Below are positions 8,147-16,599 of a stretch of DNA of 35,920 bases, piece by piece (position 1 is the first letter of the stretch; each line of letters starts with the position of its first letter). A program made the position numbers and the translations under genes. Under the pieces are notes generated by a model. The model was not told the origin of the DNA. It did no database searches and was given only the letters and a program-made list of their open reading frames with translations. Source of the DNA: Mediterranea sp. (in: CFB group bacteria). Lineage in GTDB: Bacteria > Bacteroidota > Bacteroidia > Bacteroidales > Bacteroidaceae. The DNA lies in NCBI GenBank assembly GCA_031261785.1, contig JAISIZ010000100.1, positions 1 to 35,920 of the forward strand. The letters run 5' to 3'.

Positions 8147-8839
8147 ATGTTTATCGCTTACAACTCGGGAAGCTGGTGGGCCGGTTGCGTCGACTGGATA
8201 GCGGATGTATGGAACTCGGCGGTGGGCGGCACCGTCGAATGGTTTTCGTATTTTGACTGGACACAGATGGTGAGCGCGTTCATCGTGCTCTTCGCCGTGA
8301 TAGACATCATCGGCTCTATACCTATTATAATAAACCTGAAGGAGAAAGGGAAAGAGGTGAACGCCACGAAAGCCACCATCATCTCCTTCGCGTTGCTGGT
8401 GGGGTTCTTCTACGCGGGCGACATGATGCTGAAGCTGTTCCATGTCGACATCGAGTCGTTCGCCGTGGCCGGCGCGTTCGTCATCTTCCTCATGTCGCTC
8501 GAGATGATTCTCGACGTGGAGATCTTCAAGAACCAAGGCCCCATCAAGGAGGCCACGCTGGTACCGCTCGTCTTCCCGCTCCTGGCGGGCGCGGGGGCGT
8601 TCACCACGTTGCTCTCGCTGCGGGCCGAGTACGCCAGCATCAACATCATCGTCGCCCTGGTGCTGAACATGCTCTTCGTCTACTTCGTGGTCCGCATGAC
8701 CGGCTGGGTGGAGCACCTGCTCGGCAAGGGAGGCATCTACATCATCCGCAAGTTTTTCGGCATCATCCTGCTGGCCATCTCCGTACGCCTGTTCACCGCC
8801 AACATCACCCAGCTGGTGGAGGCGCTCCACGGGAATTGA
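8147..8839 (+). CDS. MarC-family inner-membrane protein
   Basis: A 230-residue membrane protein. About six hydrophobic segments are visible, starting with MVSAFIVLFAVIDIIGSIP, which is the MarC-family start (canonically a D-P-x-G motif; here DIIG). The pattern continues through VAGAFVIFLMSLEMIL and a proline/glycine-rich VPLVFPLLAGAGAFTTLLS. Family members are polytopic inner-membrane proteins of unclear function; early links to antibiotic resistance were not upheld. An N-terminal extension of about 37 residues rich in Trp and aromatics precedes the first membrane segment. The frame is open far upstream, but the promoter and strong ribosome binding site show that translation starts at 8147. 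The gene is monocistronic and followed by a large palindrome. Confidence 0.88.
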   Translation: MFIAYNSGSWWAGCVDWIADVWNSAVGGTVEWFSYFDWTQMVSAFIVLFAVIDIIGSIPIIINLKEKGKEVNATKATIISFALLVGFFYAGDMMLKLFHVDIESFAVAGAFVIFLMSLEMILDVEIFKNQGPIKEATLVPLVFPLLAGAGAFTTLLSLRAEYASINIIVALVLNMLFVYFVVRMTGWVEHLLGKGGIYIIRKFFGIILLAISVRLFTANITQLVEALHGN

Positions 8840-8841
8840 GG

Positions 8842-8993
8842 CGAGGCTGTATCATAAATCGGAGTGGCTTTCTTTTAGGCACGGATTACACGGATTACGC
8901 AGTCTCTTCCAAAACACACCGCGGCGTAATCCGTGTAATCCGTGCCTAAATATTCTCTTTTTGATAGGACCTTTCACTTATGATACAGCCTCG
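8842..8993. repeat. Nested perfect palindrome, MITE-like element or terminator
   Basis: Outer arms CGAGGCTGTATCATAA (8842-8857) and its exact reverse complement (8978-8993) enclose inner arms of 27 bp that are also perfect (8874-8900 and 8924-8950). The inner arms contain the direct repeat CACGGATTA twice. The central loop is 23 bases. A T-run follows the right arm (8994-8998). The element sits 3 bp after the stop of the MarC-family gene. The terminal inverted repeats, lack of coding capacity and small size fit a non-autonomous mobile element that also serves as a terminator. No clear target-site duplication was found. Genome copy number would decide. Confidence 0.7.
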
Positions 8994-9077
8994 TTTTTGT
9001 TCTATTGGACACGGATAAGACAAGGATACGCCCCTTCGCGCGGAAGATTTGCGTGGAAAGTGAAAATAAAGAGCCGT

Positions 9078-9112
9078 TTTGTTTTCGTTCTTATGTAAAA
9101 AGCGTACATTTG
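9078..9112 (+). promoter_or_regulatory. Promoter of the glycogen operon
   Basis: TACATTTG at 9105-9112 matches TAnnTTTG. TTTG at 9078-9081 lies 23 bases upstream, slightly longer than usual. The ATG of the debranching gene follows 32 bases later at 9145. The stretch 8994-9077 shows nothing else recognisable. Confidence 0.6.
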
Positions 9113-9144
9113 GGGCAATCTTAACTTTAAATGAAGCATAAGCT

Positions 9145-11082
9145 ATGAGTTATTTGCGATTTGACAAGACGCTCATGACCAATCTGGAGGAATCCTTGCA
9201 AAGAGAGATCCTCCGGACGAACAAGGCGGGAGCCTATCACTGCACCACGATTGTCGATTGTAACACACGAAAATATCATGGCCTGTTGGTTATCCCGGTA
9301 CCCAACTTGGATGATGAGAATCACGTGCTGTTATCGTCGCTCGACGAGACAGTGATACAACACGGAGCGGAGTTCAACCTCGGACTGCACAAGTACCGGG
9401 GAGGACACTTCAGCCCCAACGGGCATAAATACATCCGTGAGTTCGACTGTGAGCACATCCCCGCCACCACCTATCGGGTGGGGGGCGTTATCCTGCGCAA
9501 GGAAAAGATATTCGTCCACCATGAGAATCGTATCTTGATACGTTACAGGCTGGTGGAGGCACACTCGCCCACCACCCTGCGCTTCCGCCCGTTCCTGGCC
9601 TTCAGGAGCGTACGCGAGTACACGCACGAGAACCCGCAAGCGAGCCGCGACTACCAACCGGTGGAGAACGGCATCAAGACCTGCATGTACCCCGGCTACC
9701 CCGAGCTGTACATGCAGCTCAACAAAAAGTGCGAGTTCCACTTCCAGCCCGACTGGTACCGCGGCATCGAGTATTCCAAGGAGCAAGAGCGGGGATACGA
9801 CTTCAACGAGGACCTCTACGTGCCCGGCTACTTCGAGGTGGACATCAAGAAAGGCGAATGCATCGTCTTCTCGGCCGGCATCTCGGAAGTCAGCCCCCGG
9901 AGGCTGAAACAGACCTTCGAGACGGAAGTGGCCGCGCGCACCCCGCGCGACAGCTTCTACCACTGCCTGAAGAACTCGGCCCACCAGTTCCACAACCTGC
10001 AAGACGACGAGCACTACCTGCTGGCCGGATACCCCTGGTTCAAGTGCCGGGCGCGCGACCTCTTCGTGTCGCTGCCGGGACTGACGCTGGCGGTGGACGA
10101 GCCGGAGATGTTCGACAGCGTGATGGGCACCGCCGAGAAGGCCCTCCGCCAATTCATGGAAGGAAAGCCCCTGACATACAAGATACACGAGATGGAGCAC
10201 CCCGACGTGCTGCTCTGGGCGGTATGGGCGCTGCAACAGTACGCCAAGGAGATCTCGCGCGAGCAGTGCCGCCGGAAGTACGAAGCCCTGCTGCTCGACA
10301 TCCTGGAGTACATACGGGCGGGCAACCACCCCAACCTCTTCCCGCACGCCAACGGGCTGCTCTACGCCAACGGCAAGGAGAAAGCCATCACCTGGATGAA
10401 CGCCACCGTGGACGGGCGCCCGGTGACACCGAGGTCGGGATATATCGTGGAGTTCAACGCCTTGTGGTACAACGCCCTCCGATTCGTGGCCGACCTCGTG
10501 CGCGAAGGCGACAACGCCGCCCTGGCCGCCCCCCTCGACGCGCAGGCCGAGCTGACGGGACGCTCCTTCGTGGAGGTGTTCCGCAACGAGAGCGGCTACC
10601 TGCTCGACTACGTGGACGGCAACATGATGGACTGGAGCGTACGCCCCAACATGATATTCGCCGTGGCACTCGACTACTCCCCACTCGACAAGGCGCAGAA
10701 GAAACAGGTGCTCGACGTGGTGACCCGCGAGCTGCTCACGCCCAAGGGCATCCGCAGCCTAAGCCCCAAGAGCGGAGGGTACAACCCCAACTACGAAGGG
10801 CCGCCCATGCGGCGCGACTACGCCTACCACCAAGGCACGGCCTGGCCCTGGCTGATGGGATTCTACTTCGAGGCGTACTTGCGCATTTACCGGACAAGCG
10901 GCCTCTCGTTCGTGCAGCGCGAACTCATCGGGCTGGAAGACGAGCTGACCCTGCACTGCGTCAGCTCGCTGCCCGAGATGTTCGACGGCAACCCGCCCTA
11001 CAAGGGACGGGGAGCCATATCGTTCGCCATGAACGTGGCCGAGGTGCTGAGAATACTGAAATTACTGGCCAAGTATATCTAA
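9145..11082 (+). CDS. Glycogen debranching enzyme (amylo-alpha-1,6-glucosidase family)
   Basis: 645 residues, the usual length for the bacterial and archaeal GDE family (GH133-type). It would cleave alpha-1,6 branch points of glycogen or limit dextrins in the cytoplasm. The N-terminal beta-rich domain (about 1-260) has the signature CNTRKYHGLLV. The C-terminal (alpha/alpha)6 domain shows AGYPWFKCRARDLFVSLPGL at about residue 293, where relatives usually read WGRDT; the RD pair is kept but the flanking residues differ. A second conserved block is DYAYHQGTAWPWLMGFYFEA near residue 555. It is the first gene of a three-gene run with a GT4 transferase 23 bp downstream and then a GH57 protein. No signal peptide is present. 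Confidence 0.9.
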   Translation: MSYLRFDKTLMTNLEESLQREILRTNKAGAYHCTTIVDCNTRKYHGLLVIPVPNLDDENHVLLSSLDETVIQHGAEFNLGLHKYRGGHFSPNGHKYIREFDCEHIPATTYRVGGVILRKEKIFVHHENRILIRYRLVEAHSPTTLRFRPFLAFRSVREYTHENPQASRDYQPVENGIKTCMYPGYPELYMQLNKKCEFHFQPDWYRGIEYSKEQERGYDFNEDLYVPGYFEVDIKKGECIVFSAGISEVSPRRLKQTFETEVAARTPRDSFYHCLKNSAHQFHNLQDDEHYLLAGYPWFKCRARDLFVSLPGLTLAVDEPEMFDSVMGTAEKALRQFMEGKPLTYKIHEMEHPDVLLWAVWALQQYAKEISREQCRRKYEALLLDILEYIRAGNHPNLFPHANGLLYANGKEKAITWMNATVDGRPVTPRSGYIVEFNALWYNALRFVADLVREGDNAALAAPLDAQAELTGRSFVEVFRNESGYLLDYVDGNMMDWSVRPNMIFAVALDYSPLDKAQKKQVLDVVTRELLTPKGIRSLSPKSGGYNPNYEGPPMRRDYAYHQGTAWPWLMGFYFEAYLRIYRTSGLSFVQRELIGLEDELTLHCVSSLPEMFDGNPPYKGRGAISFAMNVAEVLRILKLLAKYI

Positions 11083-11105
11083 ATAAGAAAAAAGAAAAAC
11101 CATTT

Positions 11106-12377
11106 ATGAAAGTATTAATGTTCGGATGGGAGTTTCCCCCGCATATCTTAGGAGGATTGGGAACGGCCAGCTACGGACTGACGAAAGGCATGTCGACGCA
11201 GCCCGACATGGAGATCACCTTCTGCATACCCAAGCCATGGGGCGACGAGGACCAGAGCTTCCTGCGCATCATCGGCATGAACAGCACGCCGGTGGTGTGG
11301 AAGGACGTCAACTGGGAGTACGTGAAAAGCAGGGTGGGAAACTATATGGATCCCCAGCTGTACTACGACTTGCGCGACCATATCTATGCCGACTTCCGAT
11401 ACCTGTACACCAACGACCTGGGATGCATCGAGTTCTCGGGACGTTACCCCGACAACCTGCACGAGGAGATCAACAACTACTCCATCGTGGCCGGCGTAGT
11501 GGCACGGCAACAGGAGTTCGACATCATCCACTCGCACGACTGGCTCACCTACCCCGCCGGCATACACGCCAAGCAGGTGTCGGGCAAGCCTCTCGTCATA
11601 CACGTGCACGCCACCGACTTCGACCGTAGCCGCGGCAACGTGAACCCCACCGTCTATGCCATCGAGAAGAATGGCATGGACAACGCCGACCACATCATGT
11701 GCGTGAGCGAGCTGACCCGGCAAACGGTGATCCACAAATACCACCAGGATCCCCGCAAGGTATCGACGGTACACAACGCCGTGGCCCCGCTGCACGAAGA
11801 CATACAGAACATCGTGCCCAACAAGAAACCCAACGAGAAGGTAGTCACCTTCCTGGGACGCATCACCATGCAGAAAGGGCCGGAGTACTTCGTCGAGGCC
11901 GCCGCCATGGTGCTCCACCGCACCCACAACGTCCGCTTCGTGATGGCCGGCAACGGCGACATGATGGAGCAGATGATCCGCCTGGCCGCCGCGCGGGGCA
12001 TCGCCGACCGCTTCCACTTTCCCGGATTCATGCGGGGCAAGGAGGTGTACGAGATGCTCAAGGCCAGCGATGTCTACATCATGCCCTCCGTCTCCGAGCC
12101 TTTCGGCATATCGCCCCTGGAAGCCATGCAGTGCAGCGTGCCCACCATCATCTCCAAACAGTCGGGATGCGCCGAGATCCTGAGCAAGTGCATCAAGATC
12201 GACTACTGGGACATACACGCCATGGCCGACGCCATCTTCTCCATCTGCGCCTATCCCGCCATGTACGAGTACCTGCGCGACGAGGGAAAGGCGGAGGTCG
12301 ACCAGATCACCTGGGAGAACGTGGGCCTGAAGGTGCGCGGCATCTACAACGAAGTTATTGACAACTATGGTAAATAA
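11106..12377 (+). CDS. GT4-family glycosyltransferase, probable glycogen-synthase-like
   Basis: 423 residues from the ATG at 11106; the frame stays open far upstream through the debranching gene, but the start MKVLMFGWEFPPHILGGLG is the family's natural N-terminus. The GT-B fold is evident: an N-terminal domain with HSHDWLTYPAG and a loop HATDFDRSRGNVNP, then a C-terminal domain with FLGRITMQKGPEYFVEAA and the EX7E donor-binding motif in SEPFGISPLEA. Nucleotide-sugar-dependent alpha-glucan synthesis is inferred from the family and from the flanking debranching enzyme and GH57 protein. As the GlgA-like protein in this block is truncated, this GT4 enzyme is the only apparently complete synthase candidate here. 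Donor specificity is not visible from the sequence. Confidence 0.87.
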   Translation: MKVLMFGWEFPPHILGGLGTASYGLTKGMSTQPDMEITFCIPKPWGDEDQSFLRIIGMNSTPVVWKDVNWEYVKSRVGNYMDPQLYYDLRDHIYADFRYLYTNDLGCIEFSGRYPDNLHEEINNYSIVAGVVARQQEFDIIHSHDWLTYPAGIHAKQVSGKPLVIHVHATDFDRSRGNVNPTVYAIEKNGMDNADHIMCVSELTRQTVIHKYHQDPRKVSTVHNAVAPLHEDIQNIVPNKKPNEKVVTFLGRITMQKGPEYFVEAAAMVLHRTHNVRFVMAGNGDMMEQMIRLAAARGIADRFHFPGFMRGKEVYEMLKASDVYIMPSVSEPFGISPLEAMQCSVPTIISKQSGCAEILSKCIKIDYWDIHAMADAIFSICAYPAMYEYLRDEGKAEVDQITWENVGLKVRGIYNEVIDNYGK

Positions 12378-12398
12378 TAAAAAATAAGGATAAGAACT

Positions 12399-13775
12399 AT
12401 GAGAACTATCTGCCTCTATTTTGAGATGCACCAGATCATTCACCTGAAACGCTACCGCTTCTTCGACATCGGCACCGATCATTATTATTATGACGACTAC
12501 GCCAACGAGGCAAGCATGAACGACGTGGCCGAACGCTCCTACATACCCGCGCTCAACACGCTCATCGGGATGGCCAAGGATTCGGGTGGCTCGTTCAAGG
12601 TCGCCCTCTCCGTCTCGGGCGTGGCGCTGGAGCTGCTCGAGATCAACGCCCCGGCGGTCGTCGACCTGTTGCACCAGCTCAACGACACGGGTTGCTGCGA
12701 GTTCCTGTGCGAACCCTATTCGCATGGCCTGTCGTCGTTGGTCAACGAAGACTGCTTCCGCGAGGAGGTGCTCAGGCAACGGGCCAAGATCAAGCAACTA
12801 TTCGGCAAGGAACCCAAGGTGTTCCGCAACTCCAGCCTCATCTATTCCGACGACATCGGCGGGGTGGTGGCCTCCATGGGATTCAAGGGGATGCTGACCG
12901 AGGGTGCCAAGCACGTGCTGGGATGGAAAAGCCCGCACTACCTCTACCACTGCAACCAGGCGCCCAGCCTCAAGCTGCTGCTGCGCGACTTCAAGCTGTC
13001 CGACGACATCAGCCTGCGTTTCTCCAACCCCGACTGGCTGGAGTACCCGCTCTTCGCCGACAAGTACATCGACTGGATCGACGCCCTGCCGACCGACGAG
13101 CAGGTGATCAACATCTTCATGGAGCTGGGGGCGTTGGGCATGGTGCAACCGCTGTCGTCCAACATCCTCGAGTTCATGAAAGCCTTGCCCGCCTGCGCCA
13201 AGGCCAAGGGCATCACTTTCTCCACCCCCTCGGAGATCGTGTCGAAACTGAAATCGGTGTCGCCCCTCGACGTCATCTACCCCATCTCCTGGACCGACGA
13301 GGAGAGGGACACCAGCAGCTGGCTGGGAAACGTCATGCAAAGGGAGGCGTTCAACAAGCTGTATAGCGTGGCCGAGCGGGTGCACCTCTGCGACGACCGC
13401 CGCATCAAGCAGGACTGGGACTACCTGCAGGCCAGCAACAACTTCCGCTTCATGACCACCAAGAATACGGGCATCGCGCTGAACCGCGGCATCTACGACT
13501 CACCGTACGACGCGTTCACCAACTACATGAACATCCTCGGCGATTTCATGAAGCGGGTCGAATCGCTCTACCCGGTGGACATGGACAACGAGGAGCTGAA
13601 CTCCCTGCTCACCACCATCAAGAACCAAGGCGAGGAAATCGCCGGCCTCGAGAAGGAGGTCGCCAAATGGCAAGGAAAGGCCAAAAAGATGATGGAAAAG
13701 AAAGCGGAAGCCCCGGCGAAAGCCGCGGACGCGGAGAATAAATCTCCCAAGAAAGCCCCCGCGAAAAAACGGTGA
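12399..13775 (+). CDS. GH57 alpha-amylase-like protein, probably catalytically inactive
   Basis: 458 residues with the GH57 fold: an N-terminal HQ motif (residues 11-12), SVSGVALELL, and EFLCEPYSHG near 101-110. In active GH57 alpha-amylases I expect a nucleophile Glu in a motif like FRNTEL and an acid/base Asp in MDYETFGEH. Here these read FRNSSL (residues 142-147, Ser146 at the Glu position) and MELGALGMV (241-249, Glu242 at the Asp position), so both catalytic residues seem replaced. The C-terminus holds a short coiled coil (LLTTIKNQGEEIAGLEKEV) and a Lys/Ala/Pro-rich tail ending APAKKR. A ribosome binding site AAGGA precedes the ATG. It is the last gene of the glycogen operon, 21 bp after the GT4 gene. 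A glucan-binding or scaffold role is inferred, not shown. Confidence 0.87.
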   Translation: MRTICLYFEMHQIIHLKRYRFFDIGTDHYYYDDYANEASMNDVAERSYIPALNTLIGMAKDSGGSFKVALSVSGVALELLEINAPAVVDLLHQLNDTGCCEFLCEPYSHGLSSLVNEDCFREEVLRQRAKIKQLFGKEPKVFRNSSLIYSDDIGGVVASMGFKGMLTEGAKHVLGWKSPHYLYHCNQAPSLKLLLRDFKLSDDISLRFSNPDWLEYPLFADKYIDWIDALPTDEQVINIFMELGALGMVQPLSSNILEFMKALPACAKAKGITFSTPSEIVSKLKSVSPLDVIYPISWTDEERDTSSWLGNVMQREAFNKLYSVAERVHLCDDRRIKQDWDYLQASNNFRFMTTKNTGIALNRGIYDSPYDAFTNYMNILGDFMKRVESLYPVDMDNEELNSLLTTIKNQGEEIAGLEKEVAKWQGKAKKMMEKKAEAPAKAADAENKSPKKAPAKKR

Positions 13776-13794
13776 CCCGGGGACGGGCCGCTTA

Positions 13795-13850
13795 GTGAAC
13801 ATAATTAGCCCGCGCACCGTGGAGACATGGCGCGCGGGCATTATGTTCAC
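13795..13850. terminator. Bidirectional hairpin between convergent genes
   Basis: GTGAACATAAT (13795-13805) pairs exactly with ATTATGTTCAC (13840-13850), and GCCCGCGC (13808-13815) with GCGCGGGC (13832-13839). Only a TA bulge interrupts the stem. It lies between the converging GH57 and DUF4270 genes and would stop transcription from both sides, although no long T-run follows. Confidence 0.65.
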
Positions 13851-13868
13851 GGACCGGCCAATCACTCC

Positions 13869-15572
13869 TTAAAGTCCATCGGCCTTCGTCGCCGTCCCGA
13901 AATCGGTCGAGATGACCTCGAGCTTCAGCATGTTGGCGGGGTTGAGCGGCTTGCCCGCGCCGTCGGTCTGGGCACCTTTGCTGCCGCCCTTCAGCTTGAC
14001 GTATCCCGGCTTCAGGTCGTGCTGCACGCTCACCACGGTGGGAGTTTGCGAGTTGGAGGTGTCGTACGTCAGGAGCACGGGGATGAGCACCACCTTGTTC
14101 CAGTCGCTGTACTTCTCCCACTCCTCGATGGTGGTCACCGTCTGGTTGACGTCGTTGCCATGCTCGTCGCTGACTTGCAGCGTGATGCTCCCCTCTTCTT
14201 GCAGTTTCTTCACGGCCGCCTCCCGCTCCCCGTCGCCGAGGCAGCTGGTCACCAATCCGGCGATGTTGGCGAACGAATATTGGGTCGCCGCCGTGGACGA
14301 GGCCTGGGCGACGTACGAAGTCACGCCGTCGTACACGTCGTTCTTCTCAAAGAAGGTATCCTTGTCTTTTTTCCTCAGCAACAACACGTTGGTGGGAGCC
14401 GTCATGCCAAACTTCTGCCCGTTCGTCTCGTAGTAGGCGGGGAAAGTCAGCTTCACGGCGTTGAGCGTGTCGCCCTTCAGCTTCTCGGCGATCTGGGTGA
14501 TGGGGAGCGAAGCCTCGGTGAATATGCCGGCGGGGCTTTTCAGGTACGTCCATCCGTCGTTGTCGATACAGGCCTGTATGGCCTCCTGGTCGTTCTTCAG
14601 CTGGTTGGCCTGTATCACCTCCCGAGTGGCGTTGAAGCTACGCCCGCCATACAGCACCGAATCTTTTGCCGTGGTGGTCTTCAGCTTCACGCCGGTGATG
14701 CTGTCGGTGGCGTATTTCACGAAGGCGATGTCGAGCTGTATCTGGTTGACGTATAGCACGGTTCCGTCGCCATAGTCGTTCTTCACGTAGATGCCCTTGA
14801 ACACCTCGGGGAAGTATTTCCAGAAGTTCGAGCCATTCTCCAGTGCCGACTGGAACAGGCGGTCGCCCAGATCTTCGGCCTTCTCGTTGCTCAGCCTGAG
14901 GCTTACGCTGGGCACGTACGAGCTTAGCGCGCGCACGGAATCGCTCACGGAGAGATCCACGGCGGTATATGCCTTGCTGCCCAGCAGGTCGGTCTCCTTA
15001 TTGTAATAGTTCGCGGGGTTGATGTCGGTATAATGCGCGCTCTGCTCGTCGAGATCCTTGCTCAGCTCGTAGATGCTGAGGCGGCAAGCCGCCAGCGAAT
15101 CGCCGAAGTAGGCGTCGTACCACAGGTAGAGGTTGATCTGGCAGTTGCCTATCGGGTTGCCGTCCTTGTCCCTCACCAGCACGTAGCGGGTCTTGGCTTT
15201 CTCGTCCATCCCGGCGTTGGTGAAGTCGGTCACCAGCGTTCCGGTGGCCTTGGTCGCTTTGCCGTCCGAGCTTTCGGTCTCTTCGTAAGGTGCGGGGAGG
15301 GTCAGGTTCTCGGGGCAGTTCAGCTCGGCCAGGAAGCCGGCGTCGTAGGTGCCGAACGTGTCGTCGGTGAATTTGCCTACGTATCCGACATTGGTCTTCG
15401 AGAAGATCTTTCCGGCGTGTACCGACCGTGTGGTGACGTCGAATGCCGACAATTTCCCGTTGATGCCTTGGTCGCTTCCCGGAAACATTCCGAGGCCCAG
15501 TTTTCCCGTGTTGTCATCGCAGCCGGCGAAGGCGAGGGCGATGAGCGCCAGTATGGCATATCTTGCTTTCAT
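13869..15572 (-). CDS. DUF4270-family lipoprotein
   Basis: 567 residues from the ATG at 15572. A lipoprotein signal ends in AFAGC with the lipidated Cys at 18, followed by acidic residues (CDD), as often found on surface-exposed Bacteroidota lipoproteins. The body has the layout of the DUF4270 family: a Gly-rich start (GKLGLGMFPG), a TDDTFGTYDAGFLAEL segment, and a long beta-rich region. The frame is open upstream to 15740, but that extension overlaps the preceding gene and lacks a signal, so 15572 is used. The gene follows the GlgA-like gene by 40 bp on the same strand and is probably co-transcribed with it. Function is unknown; the pairing of an envelope lipoprotein with a cytoplasmic glucan-synthase-like protein is unexplained. 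Confidence 0.85.
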   Translation of the reverse strand: MKARYAILALIALAFAGCDDNTGKLGLGMFPGSDQGINGKLSAFDVTTRSVHAGKIFSKTNVGYVGKFTDDTFGTYDAGFLAELNCPENLTLPAPYEETESSDGKATKATGTLVTDFTNAGMDEKAKTRYVLVRDKDGNPIGNCQINLYLWYDAYFGDSLAACRLSIYELSKDLDEQSAHYTDINPANYYNKETDLLGSKAYTAVDLSVSDSVRALSSYVPSVSLRLSNEKAEDLGDRLFQSALENGSNFWKYFPEVFKGIYVKNDYGDGTVLYVNQIQLDIAFVKYATDSITGVKLKTTTAKDSVLYGGRSFNATREVIQANQLKNDQEAIQACIDNDGWTYLKSPAGIFTEASLPITQIAEKLKGDTLNAVKLTFPAYYETNGQKFGMTAPTNVLLLRKKDKDTFFEKNDVYDGVTSYVAQASSTAATQYSFANIAGLVTSCLGDGEREAAVKKLQEEGSITLQVSDEHGNDVNQTVTTIEEWEKYSDWNKVVLIPVLLTYDTSNSQTPTVVSVQHDLKPGYVKLKGGSKGAQTDGAGKPLNPANMLKLEVISTDFGTATKADGL

Positions 15573-15612
15573 AAAAAAAAGATGTATCTCTTTATATTGT
15601 TGATGGTTGGTT

Positions 15613-16458
15613 CTATTCGCTGGCCTCGCTATCGCCGCTCTTGTCCGGCTCCCACACCAGGTCGTAGAACGCGTTGCAGGCGTCGGCGTAGCGTTCGGGA
15701 GGCGTGTATTCCATGACGGGCTTGCCCAGCGAGCGGGCATAGTCGATCACCTCTTGGTCCACATGCTCGCTGTTCTGTATCACTCCGTCGGAATAATCCA
15801 CGGCCAGCTTGCAAAGGGTGGTGAAGTTGATGGGTGATTTCAGCGTGGTGAGGTCCTTCTTGGCGATGCCCTTCAGCATCAGGTTGGAGGCGAAGTTCTC
15901 GCTGAAGGTGCTCTTGAAGTCGTCCTCGTAGAGCGAGAAGATGACTTTCGAGCCGCGGTACGACGGTTCGTCGCGATAGGCTTTCTTGATATAGAGCGGC
16001 GCCAACGCGGTGACCCATCCGTGGCAATGTATAATGTCGGGATACCAGCGCAGCTTCTTCACCGTCTCCAGCACGCCCCGGGCATAGAAAATGGCCCGTT
16101 CGTCGTTGTCCGTATATTCCACGCCGTTCTCGTCGGCCGTCTGCAAGCGGTTCTGGAAGTAGTCATCGTTGTCGATGAAGTACACCTGCATGCGGGCCGA
16201 CTGTATGGAAGCTACCTTGATGATGAGGGGATGGTCGGTATCATCGATGATCAGGTTCATACCCGAAAGGCGAATCACTTCGTGGAGTTGGTTCCTCCGC
16301 TCGTTCACAGTCCCCCATTTGGGCATGAACGTCCTTATTTCACGGCCTTTGTCCTGAATGGCTTGCGGTAGATGCCTCCCGGCGTACGCCATCTCGGTCT
16401 CAGGAACGTAAGGTGTTATTTCTTGAGTAATGAATAATACTTTGTTCGCCTTTGTCAT
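15613..16458 (-). CDS. Short glycogen/starch synthase-like protein (GT5 N-terminal domain only)
   Basis: 281 residues, against about 480 for a full GlgA. It matches the N-terminal GT5 Rossmann domain: VLFITQEITPYVP at the start and DIIHCHGWVTALAPLYIKKA near 141-160, where GlgA carries its H-x-H-D-W-like block. The KTGG motif that binds ADP-glucose in GlgA is missing; the equivalent stretch reads ETEMAYAGRHLP (20-31). The whole C-terminal GT domain, with the second substrate-binding half and the E-x7-E motif, is absent. The C-terminus is acidic (KSGDSEASE). The sequence is clean, so this looks like a stable short form, not a fresh truncation. It is unlikely to synthesise glucan alone; a partner or regulatory role is an inference. 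It is divergent from panC. Confidence 0.85.
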   Translation of the reverse strand: MTKANKVLFITQEITPYVPETEMAYAGRHLPQAIQDKGREIRTFMPKWGTVNERRNQLHEVIRLSGMNLIIDDTDHPLIIKVASIQSARMQVYFIDNDDYFQNRLQTADENGVEYTDNDERAIFYARGVLETVKKLRWYPDIIHCHGWVTALAPLYIKKAYRDEPSYRGSKVIFSLYEDDFKSTFSENFASNLMLKGIAKKDLTTLKSPINFTTLCKLAVDYSDGVIQNSEHVDQEVIDYARSLGKPVMEYTPPERYADACNAFYDLVWEPDKSGDSEASE

Positions 16459-16486
16459 AATACGAATGATTCTCTGTAATAATGTG

Positions 16487-16494
16487 CAAAGATA
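16487..16494 (-). promoter_or_regulatory. -7 box for the GlgA-like/DUF4270 operon
   Basis: The minus strand reads TATCTTTG, an exact TAnnTTTG match, 28 bases upstream of the ATG at 16458. A weaker, one-base-short candidate for panC on the plus strand (TATTTTG, 16551-16557) lies in the same 141-bp divergent region. Confidence 0.6.
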
Positions 16495-16599
16495 GCAAAA
16501 AAAAGGGAGTTTAAGTAGGCTTTCTTTTCTTTATGTGGCAATTATTAGTTTATTTTGCAGAGTTTTTGCAAACAACTAAGCGTCTATAAATTGACAGAA

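Noticed and set aside
9729..11105. Upstream extension of the GT4 frame through the debranching gene
   Set aside because: The extension is an Arg/Pro-rich out-of-frame reading of the debranching gene; the GT4 N-terminus starts naturally at 11106.
11148..12797. Open frame of 549 codons on the minus strand
   Set aside because: Antisense to the GT4 and GH57 genes, which have clear family motifs; composition is that of a shadow frame.
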